From Desulfobacteraceae bacterium (GTDB lineage: Bacteria > Desulfobacterota > Desulfobulbia > Desulfobulbales > Desulfobulbaceae): 46,708 nt of DNA. Positions 24,959 to 34,398 of this stretch are shown here, one piece after another (the first letter of the stretch is position 1; each line of letters begins with the position of its first letter). The translations under genes and the position numbers were made by a program. The notes beneath the pieces are model-generated. The model had not been told where the DNA came from, ran no database searches, and was given only the letters and a program-made list of their open reading frames with translations. The DNA lies in the NCBI GenBank assembly GCA_011372855.1, contig DSAE01000113.1:1-46708 (forward strand). The letters run 5' to 3'.

Positions 24959-25182
24959 GTCCCGTCCTGTTTCATTTCTCTTTTCCGCCTGGCGCCGTGT
25001 TCTTCTTCCTGGACCTTCAGCCGGACCGGCTGCAGGGCCTGAATAACGTATTCGGCGCCGCACTCGCCGCAACTGACGGCATCCCCTCTGTCGATGAAAT
25101 GTTCCAGCGGAATATCCGCGTCGCACATGTCGCAGCGCCCGTAACGGACTGCATTTTCATACCGTCTGTTTCTTTTGCCCAT
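24955..25182 (-). CDS. Small zinc-ribbon protein coupled to agmatinase
   Basis: A 75-residue protein with two CxxC knuckles (CDMC and CGEC, 20 residues between the pairs), giving a four-cysteine zinc ribbon, then a charged tail (QEEEHGARRKRE). The ATG at 25182 has a very strong site, AGGAGGGG. The stop overlaps speB. The ribbon with its C-G-E-C-G-A-E-Y strand resembles LysW-type amino-group carrier ribbons. However, the C-terminus lacks the terminal glutamate motif that such carriers use, so that function is not supported. No known role; the tight coupling suggests that it works with, or regulates, agmatinase. Confidence 0.7.
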   Translation of the reverse strand: MGKRNRRYENAVRYGRCDMCDADIPLEHFIDRGDAVSCGECGAEYVIQALQPVRLKVQEEEHGARRKREMKQDGT

Positions 25183-25376
25183 GCACCACCCCTCCTGAAT
25201 CGCCGGCGGACCGCATCCGCCCCCATATTCAGACTTCGCCGCGGCCGGATTGCGCAAAAGCCGGAAGAAAACGGGCCTGTCCAGCAGCTCTGCTTTTCCG
25301 GGCAAATCGGGTTGAACAATCAAATATACCTGTTTTCCGCAAGATGCAAATACCATTGAAGGACAATGAATGCATC

Positions 25377-25420
25377 AAAAAAAAATACCGGCCTTGTCCC
25401 CTGGTTGCGGACATGGACCG
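25377..25420 (-). terminator. Putative terminator after the WalJ-like gene
   Basis: On the minus strand a short imperfect stem built around TGTCC/GGACA is followed by nine consecutive T residues, within 60 bases of the metallohydrolase stop. The stem is weak but the U-tract is clear. Confidence 0.45.
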
Positions 25421-25438
25421 TCAGATACCCGCTGCCGC

Positions 25439-26218
25439 TTATTTCCGGCGAAGGTCGATGAGCCGGCAGGGTGCTCCCTGGCAGGCCTGGACAATCTCTA
25501 TGTGCACCCCCTTTTCACCCAGCCCGTTTCTGGCGGCGCGCAGGGCCAGCTCCGGCAGATTGTTAATTTCGCTCAGATGGGCAAGGACCACATGTTGCAG
25601 AACGCCTCCGGCCAGCCTGTGCAGGAGGCTTCCGGCATCTTCATTGGCCAGATGCCCCTGGCCGGACAGCACCCGCTGCTGCAGTCTGAGGGGGTAGGGA
25701 CCTTCACGCAGCATGCGCGGATCGTGATTGCTTTCCAGGATCAGCGCATGGCATTGCCTGAGGTGGTGCTCAATGAGCCTGGTGATCCTGCCGGTGTCCG
25801 TGCAGTATCCAAGCCGGAATTCACCGTCGGAAATGACGAATCCGACCGGATCCGCGGTGTCGTGAGATATGGCAAATGGATGGATCTGCAGACCGCCGAG
25901 CTCGAAGCGCTCCCCGGTGCAGAATTCGCGGACCGCGAAAAGTTTGCCGAGCTTTCCGGCCGCAGCCGCGAGGGTGGCGGGATTGGCATGCACCGGAACC
26001 TTTGCCTGCCGGGAGACCACTCCCACTCCGGAAATGTGGTCGTTATGCTCGTGGGTGACCAGTATGGCCGCGAGCTTTTCCGGCTGTCTGCCGGCAAGGC
26101 CCAGGCGCCGCTTGATCTCCACTCCTGAAAACCCGGCATCGATGAGCAGCGCGGTCCCGCCGCTTTCCACCAGGGTAGCGTTTCCCCGGCTGCCGCTGCC
26201 GAGCACACAGAATTTCAT
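25439..26218 (-). CDS. Metallo-beta-lactamase-fold hydrolase, WalJ/YycJ-like
   Basis: A 259-residue cytoplasmic metallohydrolase. It begins KFCVLGSGSRGNATLVE, typical of the YycJ/WalJ group, and carries the metal motif THEHNDHISGVGV, the second-site HDTADPVGFVI, DTGR, and a late HLSEINN. Members are thought to be nucleases or phosphodiesterases linked to DNA maintenance, but the substrate is not firmly known. The ATG at 26218 gives the family N-terminus; its ribosome site is weak. It starts 35 bases after the dut stop, so both genes are probably co-transcribed. Confidence 0.85.
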   Translation of the reverse strand: MKFCVLGSGSRGNATLVESGGTALLIDAGFSGVEIKRRLGLAGRQPEKLAAILVTHEHNDHISGVGVVSRQAKVPVHANPATLAAAAGKLGKLFAVREFCTGERFELGGLQIHPFAISHDTADPVGFVISDGEFRLGYCTDTGRITRLIEHHLRQCHALILESNHDPRMLREGPYPLRLQQRVLSGQGHLANEDAGSLLHRLAGGVLQHVVLAHLSEINNLPELALRAARNGLGEKGVHIEIVQACQGAPCRLIDLRRK

Positions 26219-26252
26219 AACGGCGGATGAAGCCCTCCCTGCCTTCCGGCAA

Positions 26253-26708
26253 TCAGATGCCGGTATGACCGAATCCGCCGGCACCGCGATCGGTCCGGCC
26301 GAGCTGCGCCACGACCCGCAGCCGGGCATGGCTGACCGGGGCCAGGACAAGCTGGGCTATCCGGTCGCCGCGGGAGATGGTATACGGTTTGCGGCCCAGA
26401 TTGATCAGCCCGATTTGTACCTCGCCCCGATAGTCGGCGTCAATGGTTCCCGGCGCATTGACTACGGTGATGCCGTGGCGGATGGCCAGACCGGACCGCG
26501 GCCGTACCTGCAGTTCGTAACCGGGAGGAAGGGCGACGGCAAAACCGGAGGGCACCAGGGAAATGTCCCCCGGCTCCAGGGTCAGCGGCGCACCAACCGC
26601 AGCGGCGACGTCCATGCCCGAGGCCAGGTCGGACTGATAGGTCGGCAGGGGCAGGTCGGCGCTCCGCTCAGGGTCAAGCCAGGTTATCCCCACCTCCACT
26701 CTGGTCAT
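26253..26708 (-). CDS. dut: Deoxyuridine 5'-triphosphate nucleotidohydrolase
   Basis: Hydrolyses dUTP to dUMP, keeping uracil out of DNA and supplying thymidylate synthesis. The 151-residue protein has the five trimeric dUTPase motifs: [44 protein letters not shown], and the C-terminal arm [13 protein letters not shown]. The ATG at 26708 follows AAGGGAAG; an ATG 15 bases earlier is an alternative. It lies immediately downstream of the pnp terminator and may be expressed by its own unseen promoter or by read-through. The metallohydrolase gene follows. Confidence 0.95.
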   Translation of the reverse strand: MTRVEVGITWLDPERSADLPLPTYQSDLASGMDVAAAVGAPLTLEPGDISLVPSGFAVALPPGYELQVRPRSGLAIRHGITVVNAPGTIDADYRGEVQIGLINLGRKPYTISRGDRIAQLVLAPVSHARLRVVAQLGRTDRGAGGFGHTGI

Positions 26709-26737
26709 GCTCTTCCCTTCCATGATCAGCTCCGGAC

Positions 26738-26773
26738 AAAAAAAAGCCGGTTCTCCAGGGGGAGGGAACCGGC
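26738..26773 (-). terminator. Rho-independent terminator of pnp
   Basis: On the minus strand a stem GCCGGTTC/GAACCGGC (26766-26773 with 26746-26753) is followed directly by eight T residues. It lies 31 bases beyond the pnp stop and closes the translation/RNA operon. Confidence 0.9.
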
Positions 26774-26804
26774 CGGTATGTTCAATGCGAGATCAGCAGC
26801 CGTC

Positions 26805-28886
26805 CTACTCGTTCTCGAGGGCTGCCTTGCGGCTTAAACGGATGCGGCCGCGGCTGTCGATCTCAATGACCTTGACCCGCACCGTATCGCCCTCCTTGAG
26901 GATATCGGTAACCTTCTCAACCCGTTTCGGGGCAAGTTCGGAAATATGGACCATACCATCGGTCCCCGGAAGAATCTGGACAAAGGCGCCGAAATCCTTG
27001 ATGGTCCTGACCACGCCCTCATATATCCTGCCCACCTCGGGAACCGCGGCAATTTCCTCGATTCTGGTCTTGAGGGCCTGGGCCGAGGTCTCGTTGCTGC
27101 AGAATATCTTGATGGTGCCGTCGTCATCGACATCAATCTTGGCATCGTATTCGCTGCTCAATTCCTTGATGATCTTGCCGCCGGGGCCGATGATTTCCCT
27201 AATCTTGTCCGGATGGATCTTGATGGTGATAAATTTGGGCGCATATTCGGAAACTTCCTGCCTGGGCTCCCCGATCGCCTCCTCCATCCTGTCCAGAATG
27301 TGAAAACGGCCGTCGCGGGCCTGGGCCAGGGCCTTGTACATGATTTCCCGGTCAACGCCGACGATTTTGATGTCCATCTGCAGGGAGGTTATGCCCTGCC
27401 GGGTGCCGACCACCTTGAAATCCATGTCGCCGAGATGATCCTCGTCACCGAGAATATCGGTCAGCACCACAACCTGATCACCCTCCTTGATCAGTCCCAT
27501 GGCCACGCCCGAAACCGGTGCCTTGAGCGGGACGCCGGCATCCATGAGGGCCATGCTGGCGCCGCAGACCGTCGCCATCGAGGAAGAGCCGTTGGATTCC
27601 AGCACTTCGGAAACCACCCGCAGGGTATAGGGAAAGACCGAGGCGTCGGGCAGGACCGCCTGGACGCCGCGCCGGGCGAGGTTGCCATGGCCGATATCGC
27701 GCCTGCTCGGACCCCGAAGGAAACGAACTTCACCGACACAGAACGGCGGAAAATTATAGTGCAGCATGAATCGGCGGTATACGTCCCCCTGCAGGCCCTC
27801 CAGATGCTGCTCGTCCCGTTCGCTGCCCAGGGTGCCGATGACCATGGCCTGTGTCTCGCCGCGGGTAAAGAGCGCCGAACCGTGGGCCCGGGGCAGAATG
27901 CCGACCTCGCAGCTGATGGGCCTGACCTGGTCAAAGGTGCGGCCGTCTATCCGCTCGCCTCTGGTGACGATCCGCTCGCGCATGATGCGCTTCTTGTAGC
28001 TGTCGAGCAATTCGTAGACTTCCGCTTCGTTCTCATACAGCTCTGCTTCCAGGCTGCCGAGCACGGTAGCCTTGAGGTCATCGTACAGGGCGTACCGCTC
28101 CATCTTGTCCCTGGTCGTGACCACCGCTTCAATACCGGCGGCCGCCAGTTCTTCCACCCTGGTCCGCAGCTCCTCGTTGACCGCCGGAGGCTCGACCGCC
28201 CGTTTCGGCTTACCGATTTCCTCCCGCAGCCGGTTCTGCATCTCGATCAGCGGCTGGATGCCCCGGTGGGCGAAAAAGATGGCGTCAAGCACCACGTCTT
28301 CACTCAATTCCCCGGCCCGGCCCTCAACCATGACCACCGCCGAGCCCGTTCCGGCGACGACAAGGTCCATGGCCGATTGTTCCAGCTGCGTCTGGGTGGG
28401 ATTGAGCACATACCCGCCATCCACGTAGCCGACCCTGGCCGCGGCGATCGGACCGTTCCAGGGAATATCGGAAATGGTCAGGACGAACGAGGCACCGTTC
28501 ATGGCCAGGATATCGGGATCAATCTCGGGATCGGCCGAAAAAACCGTGGCGATGAGCTGCGTCTCGCTCATGAAGCCGTCGGGAAACAGGGGCCGCAGCG
28601 GCCGGTCAATGAGACGGCAGGTGAGCACCTCTTTTTCACTCGGGCGGCCGATCTCGCGCCGGAAATAACTGCCCGGTATCCGGCCGGCCGCGTACATCTT
28701 TTCCTGATATTCGATGGTGAGCGGCAGAAACCCCATGTCCTTCTTTGATTTTTCGGCCACCACCGTGGCCAGAACAATGCTGTCGCCGCAGGAAACAACG
28801 ACGGAACCATCCGTCTGTTTTGCCAGCTTGCCGGTTTCGAAGGAAATGGTCTGTCCCCCGATCTCGACGTCTATTTTCTTATACAT
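26805..28886 (-). CDS. pnp: Polyribonucleotide nucleotidyltransferase (PNPase)
   Basis: A phosphate-dependent 3'-5' exoribonuclease acting in mRNA decay. The 693-residue protein has two RNase PH-like domains (PGSYFRREIGRPSEKEVL in the first; the second with GSSSMATVCGASMALMDAGVP and GDEDHLGDMDFKV). Next come a KH domain (IIGPGGKIIKEL) and a C-terminal S1 domain (YEGVVRTIKDFGAFVQI). AAGGAG lies five bases before the ATG. It is preceded by rpsO, the standard order. In the 221-base gap between them the transcript can form a small hairpin (AACCCG/CGGGTT at 28956-28972), a possible processing site by analogy with the E. coli pnp leader. Confidence 0.97.
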   Translation of the reverse strand: MYKKIDVEIGGQTISFETGKLAKQTDGSVVVSCGDSIVLATVVAEKSKKDMGFLPLTIEYQEKMYAAGRIPGSYFRREIGRPSEKEVLTCRLIDRPLRPLFPDGFMSETQLIATVFSADPEIDPDILAMNGASFVLTISDIPWNGPIAAARVGYVDGGYVLNPTQTQLEQSAMDLVVAGTGSAVVMVEGRAGELSEDVVLDAIFFAHRGIQPLIEMQNRLREEIGKPKRAVEPPAVNEELRTRVEELAAAGIEAVVTTRDKMERYALYDDLKATVLGSLEAELYENEAEVYELLDSYKKRIMRERIVTRGERIDGRTFDQVRPISCEVGILPRAHGSALFTRGETQAMVIGTLGSERDEQHLEGLQGDVYRRFMLHYNFPPFCVGEVRFLRGPSRRDIGHGNLARRGVQAVLPDASVFPYTLRVVSEVLESNGSSSMATVCGASMALMDAGVPLKAPVSGVAMGLIKEGDQVVVLTDILGDEDHLGDMDFKVVGTRQGITSLQMDIKIVGVDREIMYKALAQARDGRFHILDRMEEAIGEPRQEVSEYAPKFITIKIHPDKIREIIGPGGKIIKELSSEYDAKIDVDDDGTIKIFCSNETSAQALKTRIEEIAAVPEVGRIYEGVVRTIKDFGAFVQILPGTDGMVHISELAPKRVEKVTDILKEGDTVRVKVIEIDSRGRIRLSRKAALENE

Positions 28887-29107
28887 GCATACTCCTTGCT
28901 ATTCTCCACGTTCAGAGCGTCACGCTTCTTTCGTCAATGAAAAAAGCTTATTATCAACCCGCCTGTCGGGTTCTGTTTCAATTCCTCCGCCTCACTCACC
29001 GCTCTTTGACCGAACGCCGGGCTGTCCACCCGCACTTCACCAGCCAGGGAGCAATACCGATCGAAAGTAAAAAACAGCTTTGTTCCGTCGTCAACCAGCC
29101 GCCGCCG

Positions 29108-29377
29108 TTACTTGCGGATGCCGAGCTCTTTGATAATCCTGCGATACCGGTCGATGTCCTTGGACTTCAGGTAGTTCAGCAGGTTGCGGCGCTGGCCGAC
29201 CAGCTTCAACAACCCCCGCCGTGAATGGTGATCCTTGGCGTGGGTCTGAAAATGATCGGTCAGATAGGTAATTCTGTTCGAAAGCAGCGCGATCTGCACC
29301 TCCGAAGAACCGGTGTCCGTATCATGGGTTTTGAATTTTTCGATTATCTGCTTTTTCTTATTAGCGTCCTGTGCCAC
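29108..29377 (-). CDS. rpsO: 30S ribosomal protein S15
   Basis: An 89-residue primary 16S rRNA-binding protein. The family signature is clear: [34 protein letters not shown], and [13 protein letters not shown]. The start is GTG at 29377, with GGAGGTG four bases upstream. It lies between truB and pnp, as in many proteobacteria. A candidate promoter overlaps the 3' flank of truB, so it may be transcribed both from the infB operon and from its own promoter. I see no clear S15-binding pseudoknot. Confidence 0.97.
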   Translation of the reverse strand: MAQDANKKKQIIEKFKTHDTDTGSSEVQIALLSNRITYLTDHFQTHAKDHHSRRGLLKLVGQRRNLLNYLKSKDIDRYRRIIKELGIRK

Positions 29378-29423
29378 TCTGCACCTCCATGTTGTCCCTG
29401 TCTCAGAAAAATTTTTTATCCAC

Positions 29424-29451
29424 TCTATACCATCGAATGAAAAACAAGCAA
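29424..29451 (-). promoter_or_regulatory. Candidate promoter of rpsO
   Basis: TTGCTT (minus strand, 29451-29446) and TATAGA (29429-29424) are separated by 16 bases, about 47 bases before the GTG start of rpsO. A run of A and T (GATAAAAAATTTTT) follows in the presumed leader. Moderate match only. Confidence 0.4.
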
Positions 29452-29482
29452 CTGAAACAATTCCTTCCAGCCACCCGTTCCA

Positions 29483-30280
29483 TCAATTTTCCGGCGTTGT
29501 CCCCACCGCCGTCCCGTCTTTGCCGTCAAGCCGGGATTGCGCAGCATCGAGCATGGCCACAGCCCGCTCCACCGGCAGCATCCCCGCCAGCAGCAGGGAG
29601 AGCCCGTCCGGTCCTGCCAGGGCGTCACCCGGAACCGACCGGGCCGCAGCAAACGGCCCGCTGCTCAGGCGCCGGAGCCGGAGCAGAAAGGCGCCGCAGC
29701 CCAGTTCCTTTCCCATCTCGGCCGCCAGCACCCTGATATATGTCCCCCGGCTGCAGCAGACATCGACGGCGAGGCGGTGCGTGCGGGGATCGTAGCCGTT
29801 GAAGCAGATGGAATGGATCTCCACCTCCCGCGGCTCCTTCTCGATCGCTATACCCTTTCTGGCATAATGATACAGCGGTCTGCCCTTATGCTTGACCGCC
29901 GAATACATCGGCGGGACCTGCTGCCGGCGGCCGGTGAAAAGAGCCAGGCAATCCCGGAGCCGTTCTTCCGTCAGCACGGGAACCGGGTTGATCCCGGTAA
30001 TCTTTCCCTCCGGGTCAAGGGTTTCGGTTTCGATTCCCAGCTGCAGCAGGGCCCGGTACCGTTTCCTTCCGGCCATGAACCTGTCGATCAGGCGGGTGGC
30101 CGGACGGCCGGCACAGACGATGAGCAGTCCGGTGGCAAAGGGATCCAGGGTGCCGGCATGGCCCACTTTCTTTATGCCGAGCAGCCGGCGTACCTGCCTG
30201 ACAATGCTGAAAGAAGTGGCCCCGGCCGGCTTGTCCACCAGAAAAACCCCTGCCGCAAACCCGCTGCGGCTTTCTGCCAT
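29483..30280 (-). CDS. truB: tRNA pseudouridine-55 synthase
   Basis: Makes pseudouridine 55 in the T-loop of elongator tRNAs. The 265-residue protein has FLVDKPAGATSFSIV, the catalytic Asp in GHAGTLDPFATGLL, the KRYRALLQLG segment, PPMYSAVKHKGRPLY and CSRGTYIRVLA. The ATG at 30280 follows AGAGGG; an ATG at 30298 would place the ribosome site too close. It follows nrnA by 23 bases. The C-terminal region is of average length with no added PUA-like extension that I can recognise. Confidence 0.95.
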   Translation of the reverse strand: MAESRSGFAAGVFLVDKPAGATSFSIVRQVRRLLGIKKVGHAGTLDPFATGLLIVCAGRPATRLIDRFMAGRKRYRALLQLGIETETLDPEGKITGINPVPVLTEERLRDCLALFTGRRQQVPPMYSAVKHKGRPLYHYARKGIAIEKEPREVEIHSICFNGYDPRTHRLAVDVCCSRGTYIRVLAAEMGKELGCGAFLLRLRRLSSGPFAAARSVPGDALAGPDGLSLLLAGMLPVERAVAMLDAAQSRLDGKDGTAVGTTPEN

Positions 30281-30303
30281 GGCCAAACCCTCTTTCATGC
30301 CCC

Positions 30304-31296
30304 TCAGCAGCCGAGCCATCTGTCCAGTTCCTCCAGCAGGCGGCTGCGTACCTCTGCAACGGTGACTTCCGCGGCCCTGAACCCGGCGGCATTCCGATGA
30401 CCTCCACCGCCGAAGCGGGCGGCGACCTCGGCCACGTCACAGGTATCCTTAGCCCGCAGGCTGACCGAAACCCGCCCTTCACCGATCTCCTTGAGAAAAA
30501 CGGCGACCTCCACCGTCATGACCGACCGGGGCAGATTGATAAAATTTTCCGTATCGCCCAGGGTGCATCCCGTGGCGGCAAGCATGTCCCCGGTCACCCT
30601 GATTATCGCCACCCGGCCGCGGCAATGCACTTCCAGCGATGCCAGCACCTTCTGCAGGAGGCGCAGCCGGTTGACCGTGTAGTTGTCAAAAAGATTTTGC
30701 GCCACCTCGTGCGGCCGGGCGCCGAAATTCACCAGCTGCCGGGCGACATCGAAGGTATGGGCATTGGTCGATTCATACCGGAAGGAACCGGTATCGGTCA
30801 CCATTGCCGCATACAGGGCCGTCGCCGCCTTAACCGAAAGGTTTTGCCCCAGAGCCATGGCCAGATCAAAGATCATCTCTCCGGTTGACGACCTGTACGG
30901 GTCAACCCATGTCAGGTCGCCGAAGCCGTCGTTCCCCTTGTGATGGTCGATGACGATGAAAGGCCGTATCCGCAGGAATTCGTCGCCGTGCCTGCCCAGC
31001 CGCTGCCGGTCGCCGCAGTCAAGGGACACACACAGCACGTCGTCCCCCGCCCGGCGGACAAATTTCCGCAGGTCATCCATATCGGTGCGGAGCAGATCGG
31101 TGTCCGGCAGAAAGGCGTACAGATGCGACACCGGCTCCTCGAGGTAACGGAAGACCTGCTTGCCCATGGCGGCCAGGATATCGGCAAGACCTATCAATGA
31201 TCCCAGGGCGTCGCCGTCCGGGTTGATGTGCGTCGTCAGGACAATATTGGCCGTCGAACGGAACGCATCCGGCAAGGTCTCAGGCAGGGTCGTCAT
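30304..31296 (-). CDS. nrnA: DHH-family nanoRNase / pAp phosphatase
   Basis: A 330-residue DHH-DHHA1 phosphoesterase related to NrnA, which degrades very short RNAs and dephosphorylates pAp. Motifs: LTTHINPDGDALGS (metal ligands), SLDCGD, the DHH core VIDHHKGND, MVTDTGSFRY, and the DHHA1 substrate motif FGGGGHRNAAGF. It overlaps the end of rbfA by 17 bases and precedes truB. This position between rbfA and truB is common for the family outside Enterobacteria and supports a housekeeping role in RNA turnover. Confidence 0.92.
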   Translation of the reverse strand: MTTLPETLPDAFRSTANIVLTTHINPDGDALGSLIGLADILAAMGKQVFRYLEEPVSHLYAFLPDTDLLRTDMDDLRKFVRRAGDDVLCVSLDCGDRQRLGRHGDEFLRIRPFIVIDHHKGNDGFGDLTWVDPYRSSTGEMIFDLAMALGQNLSVKAATALYAAMVTDTGSFRYESTNAHTFDVARQLVNFGARPHEVAQNLFDNYTVNRLRLLQKVLASLEVHCRGRVAIIRVTGDMLAATGCTLGDTENFINLPRSVMTVEVAVFLKEIGEGRVSVSLRAKDTCDVAEVAARFGGGGHRNAAGFRAAEVTVAEVRSRLLEELDRWLGC

Positions 31297-31687
31297 CCGT
31301 TTTTCTTTCCTCGGCTATCTGGCGGAACAGTTTTTCCAACCGCTCGGTTTCCTCGTAGGTTGCATCATAATAAAACATCAGCTCGGGGGTATAGCGAAGG
31401 TTCAGCACCCTGGCGATCTGGGTGCGGAAAAAGCCTCTGGCCCCGGCCAGCCCCTTTTCCGCCTGGGCCGCTTCACCGGGCCCGGCGACTGTATAATAAA
31501 TTCTGGCCAGCTTGATATCCGCGGTCACCTCCACCCTGGTCACCGTCACCCCCCGCAGCCGCGGGTCCCTGACCCTCTGCAGCAGCAGGATCGACATCTC
31601 GTGCCTGATGGCCTCGGCAACCCGTTTCGGCCTTGAACTTTCCGGCTTTCCCAGCCCCGGCAGCGTAAAATCAAATCCCATGTTCTT
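31280..31687 (-). CDS. rbfA: Ribosome-binding factor A
   Basis: A KH-fold factor needed for 16S rRNA 5'-end maturation and cold adaptation. Family features are SSRPKRVAEAIRHEMS, VRDPRLRGVTVTRVEVTADI, ARIYYTV, LNLRYTPELMFYYD. The proposed start is GTG at 31687 because GAGG sits five bases upstream. An ATG three codons downstream is a close alternative. The N-terminus has a few extra residues before the conserved SSRPKRVAE. It lies between infB (38 bases upstream) and nrnA (overlapping). Confidence 0.92.
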   Translation of the reverse strand, partial: KNMGFDFTLPGLGKPESSRPKRVAEAIRHEMSILLLQRVRDPRLRGVTVTRVEVTADIKLARIYYTVAGPGEAAQAEKGLAGARGFFRTQIARVLNLRYTPELMFYYDATYEETERLEKLFRQIAEERKTDDDPA

Positions 31688-31725
31688 CACAACGGCCTCT
31701 TGCCGCCCGTACACCGGACGGCCGG

Positions 31726-34398
31726 TCACAGGGAAGCAGCCACCTCTTCCATGACAAAGGCCTCGAGCAGATCGCCGACCTTGATGTCATTGAAATTTTC
31801 AACGGAAACACCGCATTCGTACCCGGTCTGGACTTCCTTGACATCATCCTTGAACCGCTTGAGGGAGGAAATGTTGCCGGTATAGATGACAACACCGTCA
31901 CGCATGACCCGCACCCTGGCATTCCGCTCCAGCTTACCGTCGATAACGGAGCAGCCGGCTACGGTTCCCACTTTGGGGACATGAAAGGTCTGCCTGACCT
32001 CGGCGGTGCCGATGACCTTTTCCTCGAAGGTCGGCTCCAGCATGCCGACCATGGCCTTCTCTATATCTTCGAGGGCATGGTAAATGACATCGTAAAACCG
32101 GATGTCCACCTGCTCCTTTTCCGCCAGTTCCTTGACCTTGATCGACGGCCGCACGTTGAAGCCGATGATGATCGCATCCGATGCCGCCGCCAGGTGCACG
32201 TCGCTTTCCGTAATGGAACCGGCGCCTTCGTGCAGCACCCGGACGCGGATCGCCTCGGTGGACAGCTTTTCCGCCGCCTGGCCGAACGCCTCCAGGGTAC
32301 CCTGAACGTCGGCGCGCAACACGACTCGCAGCTCCTTCAGGTCCTGTTCCGCCATCTTCTCGAACAGGTTGTCGAGGGACACCTTGGAGGCGGAAGCCAG
32401 TTCATGTTCCCGCGCCTTGAGCTGACGGGCTTCGCTGACGCTCTTGGCCATCTTTTCATCGGTGACCACGACAAACTCATCGCCGGCCTGGGGCACACCG
32501 GAAAGGCCCTGCACCTCGACGGGCATGGACGGACCTGCCTCATTGACCTGGACGCCCTTGTCGTTGGTCAGGCTGCGGACCTTGCCGGAAAACTGACCGG
32601 CAACAAAATAATCCCCCGGCCGCAGGGTCCCTTCCTGGACCAGAACCGTGGCCACCGGCCCCCGCCCTTTATGCAGCTGGGCCTCGATAACCGTCCCCCG
32701 GGCTTTCCGCTTCGGATCAGCCTTGAGTTCGAGGATTTCGGCCTGCAACTGAATGCTTTCCAGCAGTTCGTCAATGCCGAGGTTGCGTTTGGCCGAGGTC
32801 TCGCAGAAGATGGTATCGCCGCCCCATTCCTCGGGAATCAAAGCGTAATCGCCCAGTTCCCGCTTGACCCGGTCCGGGTTGGCGTTTTCCTTGTCAATCT
32901 TGTTGATCGCGACGACGATGGGCACCTCCGCCGCCTTGGCATGGGCGATGGCCTCCCTCGTCTGCTCCATGACGCCGTCATCCGCCGCGACCACAAGGAC
33001 AACGATGTCCGTCACCTTGGCGCCCCGGGACCGCATCTCCGTAAACGCCGCATGGCCGGGGGTATCGACAAAGACAATATCGCCGGACGCGGCCTGAACG
33101 TGATAGGCGCCGATATGCTGCGTGATGCCGCCCGCTTCGCCGACGGCCACATCAGTCTTGCGGATGGCGTCCAGAATCGAGGTCTTGCCGTGATCGACAT
33201 GCCCCATGACCGTGACCACCGGCGGCCGCGGCTTTTCCTCTCCGCCCTGCTCCTGCTCCTCGAGGCTTATTACCCCCAGTTCCTCGGTCATGCCCTGCTC
33301 GACCTCAAAACCGAAATCGGAGGCCACCAGCCCCGCCGTCTCCACATCCAGCGCCTGATTCAGGGTGGCCAGCACTCCCAGCGACATCAGTTTGGCAATG
33401 ATTTCACTGGATTTGACGCCCATCCGTTTGGCCAGATCGCCCACGGATATCGTCTCATAGACTTTGATCCGTTTTTTGATGGCTTTGGTTTCCGCTGCGA
33501 GCATAGGCGCCTCTTGTTCCCTCCGGCTCACTTCCTTCTTTCTGCGGGCCTTCCGCGGACGCATGAATTCGGCGTCTCCTCCGGCGGTGAAATCAATCCG
33601 CTGGCGGCCTTTACGCGGCCCCTTGCCCGGTTTGCGTACCCGCTCCTCTTCGTCCATTATGGAAACAACCCGCTTGGCCTTCTTTTTTCCCTTGCCGAGC
33701 GCCCGATCTTCTTCACTGACGGCTCCCGCACCCGCTGCTTTAGCAATTTCAACCGTCCTTGTCGGACGCCGGAGCGGTTTCGGCTTCTTTTCCGGCTGGA
33801 TGTCGATCTCAACCATGCCGACAACCTTAACCAGTTTTCTGCCTTTCTTCTTTTCCTTTTTGACCGGCTTCTCCTGGTCGGATTCCGCGACCGCCGCCTC
33901 TCCTTCCAACCCGGGCTCAACCCCTTCCGTTTCCTCAGACTGCGCCGCCTCTTCCGCAACCGCTTCCTCCGAGGCCTCTTCCGTTTCAATTTCCTGGACT
34001 GCCCCCGTCTCAGGGACCATGGCCTCTGCTTCGCCGGCCGCCTCCGCCTCGGCCTCCGCCTCGGCCTCCGCCTCTTTGGCCGCTTCCTCCGCCGCCAGAC
34101 CGGCTTCCTCTTCCTCCGCCTTGCGGGCAAGTTCTTCCTTGTCGGCCTTGGAACGACGACGGATCACCGTGGCGGCCTGCCTGTCGGCTCCGGGCCGCTT
34201 CCTTACCTCGATCCTCTGCTCGGTCACTTCGACGGTGGTTTTTCCCAAAACCGTCCGGCGAATTTCAGCGGCAGTATCCTCGTCGACCGTCGAACTGTGG
34301 CTTTTGATCGGATATCCCATCTCCATCAGCTTGTCAGCCAGCTCCTTGCTTTTGAGCCCGACCTCTTTAGCCAGTTCATAGATGCGAACTTTGCTCAT
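31726..34398 (-). CDS. infB: Translation initiation factor IF-2
   Basis: The GTPase that brings initiator tRNA to the ribosome. The 890-residue protein starts with the IF2N domain ([20 protein letters not shown]). A long charged linker follows (about 80-300), rich in Glu/Ala and then Lys/Arg. A second IF2N-like segment lies near 315-345 ([18 protein letters not shown]). The G domain has G1 GHVDHGKT (399-406), DTPGHAAF, and NKID. The C-terminal EF-P-like and fMet-tRNA-binding domains are complete. Its start overlaps the ylxR stop (ATGA), with GGGAG upstream. Confidence 0.97.
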   Translation of the reverse strand: MSKVRIYELAKEVGLKSKELADKLMEMGYPIKSHSSTVDEDTAAEIRRTVLGKTTVEVTEQRIEVRKRPGADRQAATVIRRRSKADKEELARKAEEEEAGLAAEEAAKEAEAEAEAEAEAAGEAEAMVPETGAVQEIETEEASEEAVAEEAAQSEETEGVEPGLEGEAAVAESDQEKPVKKEKKKGRKLVKVVGMVEIDIQPEKKPKPLRRPTRTVEIAKAAGAGAVSEEDRALGKGKKKAKRVVSIMDEEERVRKPGKGPRKGRQRIDFTAGGDAEFMRPRKARRKKEVSRREQEAPMLAAETKAIKKRIKVYETISVGDLAKRMGVKSSEIIAKLMSLGVLATLNQALDVETAGLVASDFGFEVEQGMTEELGVISLEEQEQGGEEKPRPPVVTVMGHVDHGKTSILDAIRKTDVAVGEAGGITQHIGAYHVQAASGDIVFVDTPGHAAFTEMRSRGAKVTDIVVLVVAADDGVMEQTREAIAHAKAAEVPIVVAINKIDKENANPDRVKRELGDYALIPEEWGGDTIFCETSAKRNLGIDELLESIQLQAEILELKADPKRKARGTVIEAQLHKGRGPVATVLVQEGTLRPGDYFVAGQFSGKVRSLTNDKGVQVNEAGPSMPVEVQGLSGVPQAGDEFVVVTDEKMAKSVSEARQLKAREHELASASKVSLDNLFEKMAEQDLKELRVVLRADVQGTLEAFGQAAEKLSTEAIRVRVLHEGAGSITESDVHLAAASDAIIIGFNVRPSIKVKELAEKEQVDIRFYDVIYHALEDIEKAMVGMLEPTFEEKVIGTAEVRQTFHVPKVGTVAGCSVIDGKLERNARVRVMRDGVVIYTGNISSLKRFKDDVKEVQTGYECGVSVENFNDIKVGDLLEAFVMEEVAASL
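34039..34074. repeat. 12-base tandem repeat inside infB
   Basis: Three near-perfect copies of GGCCTCCGCCTC (first copy differs at one base) encode the Glu-Ala run of the IF-2 linker at about residues 109-120. It is a likely site of slippage and length variation within a disordered segment. Confidence 0.7.

Noticed and set aside
24955-25182. Zinc ribbon as a LysW amino-group carrier protein
   Set aside because: The C-terminus lacks the conserved terminal glutamate motif used for attachment, and no lys or arg biosynthesis genes of that pathway are nearby.
26946-28748. Plus-strand open frame of 600 residues opposite pnp
   Set aside because: Antisense shadow of PNPase; His/Gly/Asp-rich composition without motifs.
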